64,000 nt of DNA from Helicostylum pulchrum. Taxonomy: Eukaryota; Mucoromycota; Mucoromycetes; Mucorales; Mucoraceae. The stretch spans positions 310,001 to 374,000 of the forward strand of contig JAIXMO010000022.1 of the NCBI GenBank assembly GCA_025677825.1. Reading direction: 5' to 3'. The position numbers and the translations under genes are program-made. Under the pieces are notes generated by a model that saw only the letters and a list, made by a program, of their open reading frames with translations, did no database searches and was not told where the DNA came from. Positions 37,524-49,643 of this stretch are shown here, piece after piece (the first letter of the stretch is position 1; the number at the start of each line of letters is the position of its first letter).

Positions 37524-39157
37524 CTATTTCCTCCATTTACCAAAAATCTTGATAATCGCATTTTTAACAATTCCAGCAGCCTTTTCATTTTCTTTTCTTG
37601 TTAAACCGATCGTAACACTAATTCTGATACTGGGTCTTGGACATTTTCGTTCTTGATCAACCACATACTTGGCCCGTGTAACTAGCACACCATGCTGCGC
37701 ACATTCATCCACGACATCTTGTAACAAGTATTCTTCATCCTCACGCGAAACGCTAGTTTCATCGTCATCCAGATGCGATTGTAAAAAATCATGTTTGACA
37801 CGGACATGGAAAAATGGTGCTGGGTTCTCAACCTCTGCCGAAAACAATTCAATAAGACCTTCCAAAGATTTATTATGCAACACTTGACGAAACATTTTAA
37901 CACGTTCTACCAGCTCTTGTAAATCCTGTGGGTTGTTCTTGATCATTTGAATCGCTTCGCTACTGGCTACAGCCAACATGGCCGGAATAGATGCAGAGAA
38001 ACAATACGAAAGCCCCGAAAGTCTTTGATGATCTACAATTTCTTCTGAACCAGCACAAAATCCACCCGAGGAACAAAGTGCGTTTGCCATGGAACCAACA
38101 ATCATGTCTACTTCCGTCGCAGCAATGCCAAAGTAATCTGTTAATCCTGCACCGCGACTACCCAGCACACCAAACGATTGAGATTCGTCCAATACTAATC
38201 TATACTTGAACCTCTTTTTTAACGCCACTAGTTTATCAAGTGGTGCAATATCACCCATATTTTCAGAAAGTCCTTCGGAGACGATAAATCTTCGAGTAAG
38301 TCTTTTCTTATGAGTCATATCATCCCGTCGAATTTCTTCTAATACGCGTTCCAGGTCTTGCATATCGTTATGTTTAAACCATCGAATAATCGATCGAGAA
38401 ATTTGAATACCTTTTTGGATTGCGAAACATACTCCGTCATCACATACAAGAATATCCCCTCTTTTACAGAATGCTGGAATCACGGATGAAATAGTAGAAA
38501 ACCCTTGTGCGTAAATTATAGCTTGCTCTGCTCCTAAAAATTGTGCAATATCTCGTTCTAAATCCATATGAACATCAATGGTACCATAAAATCCTGGCGG
38601 TCCGCATGAACCTACACCGTATCCACGTAATGTTGTAACGGCCTTTTCTCGAATACGATCTGCTGCTAGTAAGTTGAGGTAATTGGTTGTAGCTAAATTC
38701 ATTAAAGGCTTCGAATATCCTTCTACTTTGGGTTTAGCAGATTGTGCGCCCATTATCACTGGTGTTTTATTCATGTTAAATTTATCGTATTTACTTAGCG
38801 GAGGAACTAGAGGTTCCGGCTGCCATTCTTCTACAAGGTCATCAATTTCCTATATAGTGTGATAGAGTTTATAAACAAAAAGAATCAACAGTGAAAGGGG
38901 TTCGATTTTAATTTTACCTTTTCTGTTAGTTTAACCGTATTATCATGAGGAGTATATTTTGCTGAGAACATGTATCGAATAGCGAAAAAGACGAGAAATA
39001 ATTCAAGAGCGATACGAAAAGGATCATCCTGGTACGCACTCTTGAGGTACATGAGAGCATGATGAGAGCCCGGAATTGTTGAAATAACCTTGTATAGAGA
39101 GCTTACTGTAGAATTAATAAATTCCGCATCTTCTTCGTTAATAGCAGCAGCTGTCAT
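37524..39157 (-). CDS. LCB1: Serine palmitoyltransferase subunit 1 (LCB1), 521 aa
   Basis: With LCB2 it catalyses the first step of sphingolipid synthesis (serine plus palmitoyl-CoA) in the ER membrane. Two exons (39157-38918 and 38849-37524). An N-terminal hydrophobic helix (RIALELFLVFFAIRYMF) lies at residues 48-64. The alpha-oxoamine synthase fold follows: YLNLLAADRIREKAVTTLRG, GSCGPPGFYGTIDVHMDLE and DESQSFGVLGSRGAG. At the place where catalytic relatives have the PLP lysine it reads VGSMANALCSSGGFCAG, with no lysine, as expected for LCB1 and not LCB2. Complete and intact. Confidence 0.95.
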
Positions 39158-39359
39158 TTTAATAATAGTTTTACATGATAAAAGAAGAAAAATAAGAGTG
39201 CGAGTTTTATTTTTATTTTTTTTAAAAAAAAGATAATACTTTTTTTTTCATCTGAAACCCGGATATTTCTCTTATATTTTTAGTTTCTGGTTGTAATCTT
39301 TCTGTCTTTTTTAATACTATGATACAACAAAATTTTTTATTTATTTATTTATTCTCTCT

Positions 39360-40721
39360 CTAAGAAGAGCCGCTGCTAGCAAACCACTTGAGGGATTTAT
39401 CATCAGAACCAGATACTAATTTAGTTCCTTCAGGATTCCATGCAATTCCCCAAACCTATAAATTTATTAAACGAGGTTAATATTTTCTTGTTATTATTTC
39501 CCTTTTTTTTATTTTTTTACCTGATCAGAATGAACTTCATGAGTTTCTATAACGGATCTTAAAGCAAGATCCCAAATCTTTATACGTTTATCAGATCCAC
39601 AACTAGCTAATTGTTGTTTACTAGAATCAGGATTAGCAGCAACAGATAATATCCAATCGGAGTGACCTGTCAAAGTAGAAGCTAATTGACCATGCTCAAC
39701 ATCATATACATGAATACACTGATCGTCACTTCCACTAATTAATGTTTTACTATCGCTGGCAAATGAAAGAGCACGAACTGCCATAGCGTGTCCTATCAAA
39801 CCATATCAATAACTCGTTTTTTTTTCTCTTGCTCTTTCTTTTTTATATTTACCTGATAATGTATGTGCTAATTGATTTGTTTCCATATTAAATACATAGA
39901 TGGCACCATCCTCTGCACCACCAGCAACATACTTACCATCAGGGCTCTACCAAAGAAAAAAAAAATATTTTTATGAATTACTCTTCTTACCAGTAAAAAA
40001 AATAGAAAAACTTACATAAGCAACGGAAATGATAAACTTGTTTTTAGTTGGCAAACTATTAATTTTCTCTCCAAGTTTAACGTTGAAAAAGTTAATATCA
40101 CCATTATGAGAGCCAGCAACAACAATTTGTGCATCAGGACTGAATTTAGCCTTCCAGGCTTCGACAGGACTAGCATTGAATGATTTTAAAAGAATGCCAT
40201 TCTCAAGATCCCAAAGACGAATATTTGAATCAACAGAAGTAGAGACAAGTTCTAAAGAAAAAAAGTTGAATATATACCTTATCTTATAAAGCTCCTTTTT
40301 TTTTTTTTACTTACGTGTACCGTCTGCAGAAATGTCAACAGAAATAACGCCCATAGCATGTCCTTCAAGTACGAATTTCAATTCACCAGAAGTACCATCC
40401 CTTTTTTTATATATATAAACGCGTTAATAACTATCTATCGATAAAGATAGAAAGAAGGTGTTTCTTACCAACATTTAATAGTGTTGTCTTCTGAAGCAGA
40501 GATGACCAAGTTGGTGTTCTTTGACCAAGCGACATCCCAAATACCATCTCCATGAGCTACTCGTTTTTTTTATGGTTAAATAAATTGTTAAGACTTTTCA
40601 CATGTATCAAACATTACCATTATCGTTTACAACAGTAGGGATATAAGTAGTAGGCTAATATTATATGACGTTTAATGAACTATTCTTTTTTTTTTTTAGA
40701 GATCTAAGTTTATTTTACCAT
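39360..40721 (-). CDS. SKI8: Ski8/WDR61-type WD40 protein (303 aa)
   Basis: A seven-bladed beta-propeller. The family works in the Ski complex (exosome-mediated mRNA decay) and, in animals, in the Paf1 complex. Eight coding exons are read: 40721-40719, 40654-40618, 40556-40469, 40400-40315, 40251-40016, 39946-39853, 39792-39521 and 39455-39360. Together they are exactly in frame. Diagnostic pieces are AHGDGIWDVAWSKNTNLVIS, GHAMGVISVDISADGT, SNIRLWDLENG, ASPVEAWKAKFSPDAQ, DGAIYVFNMETNQLAHTLSG, IHVYDVEHGQLASTLTGHSD and SDKRIKIWDLALRSVIETHE. The length matches WDR61 (about 305). The first coding exon is only the start codon. Confidence 0.93.
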
Positions 40722-42087
40722 GTTGTGTTGTGGTTTTTTTACTTGTAAAATAAAAAAGGCGAAAAAAGAAAAAAAAATCCACCTGTAAAAAAAAGTCCCC
40801 TATTTATTGGTCAATTAAAGAGTTTACTTGAAATTGTAAACTATACTCTTTACGAAGCTAATATAATTTCTTCTTGCAGCACGAACCGTTTTTTTCATTA
40901 AAGTATGGGAGCTACGTTCTTGGTACTAGTAAATGTTGTTGATTGAGTACAAAGAAATGCGCTCTAATTTGTCGTCAATAAATTGATCTATGGTCGGTAA
41001 GTATAAAAAAGAAAAGGCCTCCATATACTAATAAACAGTAAGCAGTAACCTCTTTTTACGCTGTGCTTGATCAAGCATTGCTAAAAAATTACTCTTTATA
41101 AAAACACTTACATCATATATTTAAATCTATCACTAAGCACTTTATTATACTTCAGAGGAATGGGGAGATATAAATATTTGTAAAGACTCGTATTAACTAG
41201 TAAACGTTATTCCCTTTGTTCCCCCTGCATTTTTAGGCGATTGAAAAACTGGGTTAAACTGTTCACTTTAATATCAAAATAAAAATGATTGTATTAATCT
41301 GAGACCTTGATAACGTGAAGGGAAACAGTGCCACTGCTACGAGGATTTTTAGAACGTGTATCAAAAAAATGTATTTACCCGTGATATTGAAAGCCTAAAT
41401 AAACATTCTTAGATGATCAAGTCTAAACCACGAGTTGAATTGAGGTTAGGTAGAAGCCTTTTTTTTTGTATTCTGGGATCTAGTAAGCCTTGTCATAAAA
41501 ATAAAGAAAGAAGGGCAAGTTCCTCCCTTTTTAAGAAAAGCCCCTTTTTTAAGATAATCGTCTCACTATTGCCGAGCGATTCACCACAAGAAATTACAAC
41601 CCCAAAAAATAAAATGACGAAGTTTAACATGAAAGAAAAAACTCCCTTTTTTTCAAACCGTATCATATAGACAGGTTAACAGAAATAGATGCAATCAAAT
41701 AAGAAACACCTAATAAAATCTGTCATCTGATACTAAATAATAAAAAGGCAAATTAATAGTTAATCATATTATTTTGCATAACAAATTGAAACCAATGCAA
41801 GGTTAACATAATACAGAAAAATAATAGGTCTTTTTTAATGCAGTATTATGATTCTACTCGGATTAATTTACGGCCATACTAGGTGGGCCCATGTTTAGGG
41901 ATCTTCGTTGTTTTTTATTTCTATCAAACTAAATTATATTCAATGACGAAAATCGAGCCCCCCCTTTTTTTTTCTTTTCTTGAGAGAGGGGCTAATATAT
42001 AAAAAGACAATGTATTTTCCAAGTTTTCTTTCTCAATACTTTTTTATTTCTGTACTTTTTTTATTATATATATATATTTTTTTGCTA
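40722..42087. other. Divergent intergenic region; TATA at 41996-42005
   Basis: This is the shared upstream region of SKI8 (-) and the sulfate transporter (+). TATATAAAAA lies about 85 bases before the transporter ATG at 42088. Short frames here are not supported. Confidence 0.5.
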
Positions 42088-44688
42088 ATGATTACTCCTT
42101 CAAATCAAGTCTTGATAGACTACAGTCCATCAACTCACAAACAGTGTATAAAAAATGAAATACGTGCGTTTCCAGTTACTTTAAGAAACTATGTCTTTGG
42201 CCTATTACCTATTTTTCAATGGATACATCGTTATAATTTTTCTGTTAGTAAAAAAAAAACAAAACATTTGGACCGTTTTACCGACGTACATCTTTATATA
42301 TATAGTGGCTTTTTCAAGATGCAATTGCTGGTATCACAGTTGGTATGTTGATTGTACCGCAGGGCATTGCTTATGCAAAGATTGCAAACCTCGATCCTCA
42401 ATATGGTTTATAGTAAGTTAGCTCAAATGTACTGTAAGACAGTTTTTTTTTACCTTACATGCTTCTTTTTTATATAGTACTTCATTTGTTGGCGTTACAT
42501 TGTATTGCTTTTTTGGTACATCAAAGGATATTAGTATAGGTCCAATTAGTAAGTAGTCTAAAAAAAAAGGACATAGAAGGGGGATACAAGGGCATCTTGT
42601 ACTTACTCACCTCAAAACTAGCCGTTGTATCATTACTAGTAGGTCAAGCTATTTCAAAAGTAACAGAGCAACATCCTGATATATCAGGACCCGAAGTAGC
42701 CGCATGCCTTTCACTGTTTGCTGGTATGGTGACACTGGTTATAGGACTAATTCGAATTGGTATTCTAGTAGATTTTATATCTGAACCTGCTATAGCTGGA
42801 TATATGACAGGATCTGCAATCACGATTTCATTAGGCCAATGGCCCAAAGTATTTGGAATTCATGTTAATACGCACCAAGCACCTTACCTGATTGTGTACG
42901 AATTCTTTAAACACTTAAACGAAACTAAATTAGATGCAGCATTTGGTTTAACTGCATTAGCCGTATTGTACGCTATCAAGTTAGGGGGTGTTCGATTATC
43001 AAATCGAGTTCCGGCATTAAAGAAAGCGTTATTTTTCTTGGGTATTATGCGTAGTGGATTAGTAGTGATTATTGGAACCTTAATATCGTACTTTATAAAT
43101 GTTCACCGTAAATCCAATCCCATGATTAGTATTATCGAACAGGTGCCTGCTGGTTTTGATGCTATAGGAGCTGCTAGTTTAAACATGACAGTATTAAAAG
43201 AAGCAAGTGGTGTATTGCCTTCAATTATTTTAATTATGATTTTGGAACATGTGTCTGTTGCTAAATCCTTTGGTCGTATGAGTAACTATGTAATTGACCC
43301 AAATCAAGAGATATTAGCTATCGGTATAAGTAATATTGTTGGATCTTTTTTTGGGTAAGTCTTTTTAAAATAGAATTGATTATAGTAAAAAGACTCATGT
43401 GTTTCCCTCTTTTTTTTTTTTTCTAAAAAAAAATAGTGCATATCCATGTACTGGCGCGTTTAGCCGTACGGCAGTTATGGCTCGCTCAGGTGCTAAAACA
43501 CCAATGGCGGGAGTATTCTCTGGCGCAGTAGTAGTGCTTGCACTCTATGTGCTGACACCCGCATTTTATTATATCCCTGAATCCGTCTTAGGATCGGTGG
43601 TTATTCATGCTGTCATTGATTTAGTATCAGGACCGAAGTTTATGAAAGAATTATGGCGGTCGAGTATATTAGAATTTTTTATATTCGTCATTGCAGTGGT
43701 GGTCACCTGTTTTATTGATGTTGAAACCGGAATTTACGCATCTGTTGGACTATCATTACTATTAATGTTACTCCGATTAGCCAGACCTACCGTTTCTAGT
43801 CTAGGTCGAGTCAAATTAAATTCAAAACGCACGTATACCTCTTCCAATAATCCAAGTAAACAGGGTTATCTTGCAGGCTCAACTACCTCCACAACCAATG
43901 CATTAAAAGATATATATGGTATGAATAAGCAGGATCGTTACATATATGTAGAAGAGACCGACTCGCATTATACTCGATTGATGGATCCTTTACCCCCTGG
44001 CGTAGTTGTTATTCGACTCAGTAGCTCTATTTTGTATCCCAACGCAAACTATGTATCTGAATGTATTACTGACATCGTAAGATCTCGTACACAAACCGGT
44101 ATCAGTTCAACTAACCAAGAAGGCCGAACATGGAACCACCCATCCTCTAAAGAAGATCGTTCGCATCGATTGGTAACCAAACCTTATTTAGATAGTATTG
44201 TATTGGATTTTAGTGCAGTCGATAAACTAGACGCAACAGCGATTCATATCTTACATTCAATTCAACAAGCTATGGATCAGTATGCGGCAAAGACGGTTGA
44301 GTGGCACTTTTGTCACATTAACTCAATCCAAGTGAGGCAGCTCTTGATCCAAGCAGGGTTTGGAACAATTGGTGGAGACGAAAGTCAATCATCCGGTTTA
44401 AAGATTCTGAATAAAACTGACGAAGAAGTGCCCAGCTATGGTATCAGTGACAGACCAATGCAAACCATGAATAGCTTACGTGATCCAATGATTACAATAG
44501 ATGATAATTTCTATAGTAGTTATACGGCGCCGAAAGATTGCGAGTATCAAAGTATCATTACTTTATTACCTTCTGATAAATATCCGGCGTTTCATTGGGA
44601 TGTCGAGGCCGCGGTTTTTTCTATCTCGCAGAGGCGCCAGAGTGAGGAAGTTAGGGGCCCCTCATCTATTACTGCCACAGCATATTAA
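42088..44688 (+). CDS. SulP-family sulfate permease with STAS domain (about 782 aa)
   Basis: A plasma-membrane sulfate/proton symporter. Exons: 42088-42243, 42306-42412, 42478-42548, about 42592-43354 and 43437-44688. SulP landmarks are WLFQDAIAGITVGMLIVPQG, AYAKIANLDPQYGLYTSFVG, LVDFISEPAIAGYMTGSAI, then GAYPCTGAFSRTAVMARSGA and GVFSGAVVVLALYVLTPAFY. The C-terminal STAS domain has LDSIVLDFSAVDKLDATAIH at about residues 620-640. The exon 3-4 junction is abnormal: the frame needs exon 4 to start at 42592, one base after the nearest AG (42589-42590), and the intron would be only 42-43 nt. Two in-frame Mets upstream of 42088 are less likely starts. Confidence 0.88.
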
Positions 44689-46514
44689 ATAAAAAAAAGA
44701 CACGTTATTTCAAAGTTTGTTTTGATGAGTAATATAATTTATTAAGGCTTTTGTTTCTTTTTTTAAATATTATTGTGGTTGATATGTATATACTTGTCTT
44801 TTTTTTTTTTTTTTTGGTCAGTTTCGATTTGAATTTTGGCGTGTGAAGTGATAGATGATCAGTTTATCAGATGGCGTCAGTTAAATTAATGCAAATAACT
44901 CTTTTAAAATAAAGTTCATCTTATACTATCGTCAAGTACCAAGAGTACTTTAATACAGATAAATGTGAGACAGTAATTAACAGGTACCAGAAATGAGTAC
45001 TGGTTAATTATTGCAAGTTTATAGCAGCCAACCTTTTGCTTTTACGTTAGTTAGTTACAAAAAAAAAAAAAAAATGACTGTATATTACTAACAGTAGCAC
45101 TGAATTGAAGGAGGTTAAATATTGTAAATACAATTATATGCATAATATTTTACTGCTATTTAATTAGATAATTGCCACGGTATGTATTATTTCGAACTTT
45201 TTTTTTTTTTTTTGGATAACGAAGCGAAGATCACTTGTTTCACTGTATAATATAATCTACATTATACATTACCCTGTTTTCACTCCTGAAACTTGACACT
45301 GTACGTAAATAGGTTTTTTTTAATCAGCTTTGATTACCACTTATAGAGTTACGATTTTAACGTATGGATGGTCTTGTACTTCCTTCGTTTAGCACAATAA
45401 ATACTTTCTTTCGTTCATGTTTAGAATAAGTTGCTTATTTATACTGTTAATTTGGTACGTACTGGTGTTTGTAGTAGCTTGGATATATCAGTTTAAATAT
45501 ATCCAGAGTTACACACATTGCTTTTTGTCACTTGACTTAACAAGACACTCTCGGTAAACGCACTTGGTACTCTCTCGCGACTACTATCACGACAGATAGA
45601 ATTAAATGCTTAGAACTAATGCGCTTCTTATGCATTATAAAAGAAGACGAAAATATGCTTGACCTAATTGAACTTAGAATAATATCCGAATTATTTTTCT
45701 CGTCAATGGGAAAAATCACTGCCGGTTAAGATTTAATTGCCCGGTAAAAAAAAATAAAGGTGTCCGATTTAAGAGTAGATTCTATTTAAGGGTGTCTTTC
45801 TCCAGGGTCCTTTGTTTTAACATCACTATTTACCGCTGTTCGATTTAAGAATGTCACTTGTGAAACAGTTTAATCCACCCACTATTATTGCCCAAAAGTA
45901 AAAAAAATCTATATGCAACTAACTTACTTATCTTGTCTTTTGTTGTAACCATCCTTGCTCACCATCTTCCTAATACCTTCCTTTTATTTTACACATAATA
46001 CAAATATTATGACATCGTGTACTATCGACAGAAATTTACTATACATATATCCCATTTATATATTAAAAGGATGTTTTGTAGAATGGTACCAAAGACATTA
46101 GTTTACCAGGAACAAAATAATCCATTTATTATTAGCCAATGCCAATTTGATTTCTTATGTGAGCGTTTTGTAAAACTCAGGTATCTCAGCGAGCTTTTTT
46201 TTTCTCTTCAGCAGTAAGTGTCTACTGCTCGATATAAGGGTGTACTTCTTCCGGATTTCGGCCACGAGGAGCGTCATATGTAAATGGGGACCTAAATGAT
46301 TAAACAAAAAAAGTATGTAATACGTACTGTAAATTTTTTTATTTCAAACACTTTATTTAATACAGGAAATGGCATAGCGAATAAAAACGCTGTCTATTGT
46401 ATTTTCATCGATCTGTTGCCTCGCTTTATTTATATTACAAAATGGTATGTGCATGGTTACACCGAGAGTAAAATAATAAAGATATCATTTCCTTTCGTAG
46501 TTTTTTTTTTGTTT
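44689..46514. other. Intergenic with scattered short copies of the foldback-repeat end motif
   Basis: No gene is supported; the frames at 46017-46217 and 46296-46547 look like chance. Motifs of the form (C/G)GATTTAAGGGTGTC occur near 45764, 45783, 45839 and 46232. They resemble the left end of the foldback repeats (CGGCTCTRTTTAAG). Confidence 0.45.
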
Positions 46515-48081
46515 TTAATCGAGGGTATATCTCATTCTTTTATTTGACTGATCCCCTTTTTCAGCCAAATCTAATACAAGTTGCATTTGAAACTGTTGCA
46601 TTTTAACCTTCTCAATTGTCAAGAGACGAATCTGTTCGTCCTTTTCTTTCGACTCTTGCTCTACTCTTAGTCGTTCTTTTTCGCTCAATTCAAGCTTTTC
46701 TCTCGACTCTTGTTCGATTCTTGTTCGTTCATTTTCACTCAATTCAAGCTTTTGTTTTAATTTTAGGCTGATGAGTCGCATCTTTTTGTGTTCTTCTTCA
46801 AGTTGAGTCATAGGTTTAGACTTTAAGTCTGCGTTTGGTGACATTGCAGTAGTAGTCGTAGTAGGTGACGGTACAAGTGTATCGTTTACAGTATCTACTG
46901 GTGAATCAGGTTTAAATTCGACGGCAGTGGCTGGTGCAACATTATGTTGTTCGACTACAGGAGCTGGAGTTGGTTTTAATCGACGTATCATTTCCTCTGC
47001 ATACTCATGGCCATCATCAGCAGCTTTTTGATACCAAGTGATCGCCTTTTCTACTGCCTCTCTACGGTCGTAATGTTTTCCCAGCTCAAATGAAGCACCA
47101 CTATGGTGAGAATAAGCAGCCTTCGTAAGGAGCGGTAAAATCAAATCTTCCGGAGCGCTGTTACCATCGGCTAGAAAGCATTTTGCTAAATAGTAATTAG
47201 CTAAGCCATGTTCCTGATCAATACGCAATGCCCTTTTGAAATGAAAGCAAGCTATATCGGTATTTACTTCCGTTCCTCGACCATGAAAATGTAATATTCC
47301 TATTTTGACAATGGAATCCACATGATCATGTTTAGCAGCAGCTAAAAACAAGGCCATCGCTAATGTATAGTTTATTGCTACACCTAAACTACCGTCATTA
47401 TAAATACAGCCCAGCTCATACTGCGCATCCGGGTCTTCCTTGGCGGCAGCTCTTTTATACCAATTGAAAGCATTTATCGCATCGGCAGTAAATTTACCAT
47501 GCCCATAATGATATAATCGAGCGATGCCTACTAGACACTTGGGATGATGGACTGTTTTATTGTAGGTATCAAAGGCTTTGTGGAAATCCTTTTCGACGCC
47601 TTGTCCTGTATAGTAACAATGAGCTAAAGCTAACTCGGCACTAAAGCAACTGTCGTCAGCAGCTAATTGAAAATAGGTAAAGGCATGTTCAAAACTTTGT
47701 TGGGCACCGTCACCAAGAAAGTACATGCAACCTATCTTGTATCGAGATAGAGTGTCTTGGGACCGGTAGGCGGCCCGTTTATAAAATCGAAGTGCTTTGA
47801 CGGGATCTCTAGGAAATCTGTCTTTGCCTTCATCGTATAATTCGGCGGCTCGTAACGTGGCTTTTAAATAACCTAAAGATGATGCTTTATCCCAACGGCG
47901 TAATGCTTCTTCATAAATGCCGCTGTTGTAAAACTGAACTCCTTCACGAAAGGACTTGCTACCTTTTTTTTTTATGAACGAGAGAAAAATATTTTAAGTT
48001 ATTGCATTAAATAGTAATAATAAAAGACTACATCCTTTTTTTTTTTTTTGCTTCTTTTTTACCTGGAGGTTGAGGTTTCAT
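46515..48081 (-). CDS. Sel1-repeat protein with C-terminal coiled coil (488 aa)
   Basis: Sel1-like (TPR-related) repeats form solenoids used as protein scaffolds. A 19-nt first exon (48081-48063, MKPQPP) joins a long exon (47962-46515). About nine Sel1 repeats run to residue 320. Examples are YEEALRRWDKASSLGYLKAT, YKIGCMYFLGDGAQQSFEHA, LALAHCYYTGQGVEKDFHKA and WYQKAADDGHEYAEEMIRRL. A Pro/Thr-rich linker follows. A charged coiled coil then contains three copies of an SE(N/K)ER..(I/V)EQES unit, ending near residue 470. The partner is unknown; the family includes Chs4/Skt5- and Hrd3-like adaptors, but no prenylation box is present here. Confidence 0.85.
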
Positions 48082-48732
48082 AATGAACAACAGAAAAGAT
48101 GTTGCTGCATATTAAAAAAAAATAACCCCCCTCTTTAAAAATGAGACTAAGCCACAAGTGTGTGAGAGCTTTTTTAAAATGATAAAATGATGCTGTTTCA
48201 CGTAACTCTTTATGGAATTAAGGTTTTTCGGCGATCTGTCTCACTTGGCAGAATGTACGTAACATAGCACTTATAATAAACAAGTACATGGCTGTCTCAT
48301 TATTCTAAAAATACAACTAAATTATTCCTGACAGGTACAATCGGATGACGCTATATATGTACACATATATGTAACACTATAAGGAAACGACTAGTATTAG
48401 AAGTGTCATATGAGTACTGTAAGTTAGTTAACGGGTTTGTAGTGCTAGTCAAACTTAACCTCGCTCTTATAGTTCATTTTTCTTCTTTCTTTCCTAGAAT
48501 TTATTTTATTGTACGTACGGTATAGGAAGAGGTCTTAATCAACATACTTGTGTAATTTTTTGTACGTATAGAATACCATAAATAAATCATCTTGTTTAAT
48601 TTTATTATTGTGGATACAGCAAAAACCGAGTTTCATACACGAGTCATTCTTACTTCTAATATAGGCTCTACTATTCATAGTTCAGAAAGTGTAGTTATGT
48701 ACGTATAGCTTCCCCCCCCCCTTTCTTTTTTA

Positions 48733-49180
48733 ATCAGTGTACTATATAGTCATGATGCTTGTATCACATATAACAATGATAGAACTGAAGCTTTAAACTG
48801 TGGCGACCGAAAATTTGATCTAGAAAACCAAGACCTTAGGCGAATTGACAATTTTATGGACGGTCTTTACGAGGTATTTGAAAAAGAGACACCACGTACA
48901 GAAGAGGACCAGTTTCTGATGCAAGCAATTTCGAATTTCTTGGGTTACCAGGTGCAGGAAATAACGGAAGATACGAGCATCGAGACGCCGAACGAGCTTC
49001 GCTTTGTCTTTATTGTTACCTTCCCAATGGCCAGAGAGAATTCAACTAGAGTTAATTCGACCGATGTTTGTTAAAGCAGATGTAATATCAGAGGTACGAC
49101 CATCAGGATCGCGTTATAAGATCTCTTTTACCCATTTGAAATATGTAATTTGCTGGAATGAAGACGCGTATTTTTAAGTA
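48733..49180 (+). pseudogene. Eroded gene fragment, possibly an Hsp70/actin-like ATPase
   Basis: An open stretch reads SHDACITYNNDRTEALNCGD, FMDGLYEVFEKETPRTEEDQ, AISNFLGYQVQEI and then PNELRFVFIVTFPM. After a shift it continues PMFVKADVISEVRPSGSRYK. The order of a helix ending in AI.(D/N)FLGY, then an (L/I)R(F/Y)V..V.FP strand, resembles the Hsp70-like ATPases expanded in fungi. The phosphate-binding loops are outside the fragment. No start, and at least one frameshift, are seen. The family call is weak. Confidence 0.3.
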
Positions 49181-49643
49181 CAGAAAAAAAAAAGTATCTG
49201 ATCAAGCTGTAGAGGCTGGCGACAACACTTTTTTATAGTCTGGTAGGAGAAAGGAAAATAGGACAAGTGATGGTGAGGTAAAGAATGTGTTTTATTTGAA
49301 TCTTAAAAAGAGACTTTGAAGAAGATTCAATTGACATATGTAAGTCATATATAAACATACGTAGACGATAAAATTGTTAATTAAACTTGTATACTTCAAA
49401 ATATAGTTTATCGCAAGTTTAATAAAACGTCAGATAATACCAGCATAAATTCCTCAGATGATAATTGAGCATGATATGACTGGATACTGTGAAATTTACG
49501 CGACAACAAACAGATTTAAGCAAAGGCAAGTTACAAATACCTATCCTTATCTTTGTCACGTTTAAAGGGCTACTCAGCCCGTGAGTCTTCAGTTCTCTGC
49601 TACTAGACTAAGTGGGAGAAAAAACAATCAAAGTAATGATTTT
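49181..49643. other. Intergenic, no gene seen
   Basis: AT-rich spacer between the eroded fragment and the 3' end of the second Sel1 gene. Confidence 0.4.

Noticed and set aside
46017..46547. Short plus-strand frames before the Sel1 gene
   Set aside because: No coding signature; the last one overlaps the 3' end of the real minus-strand gene.
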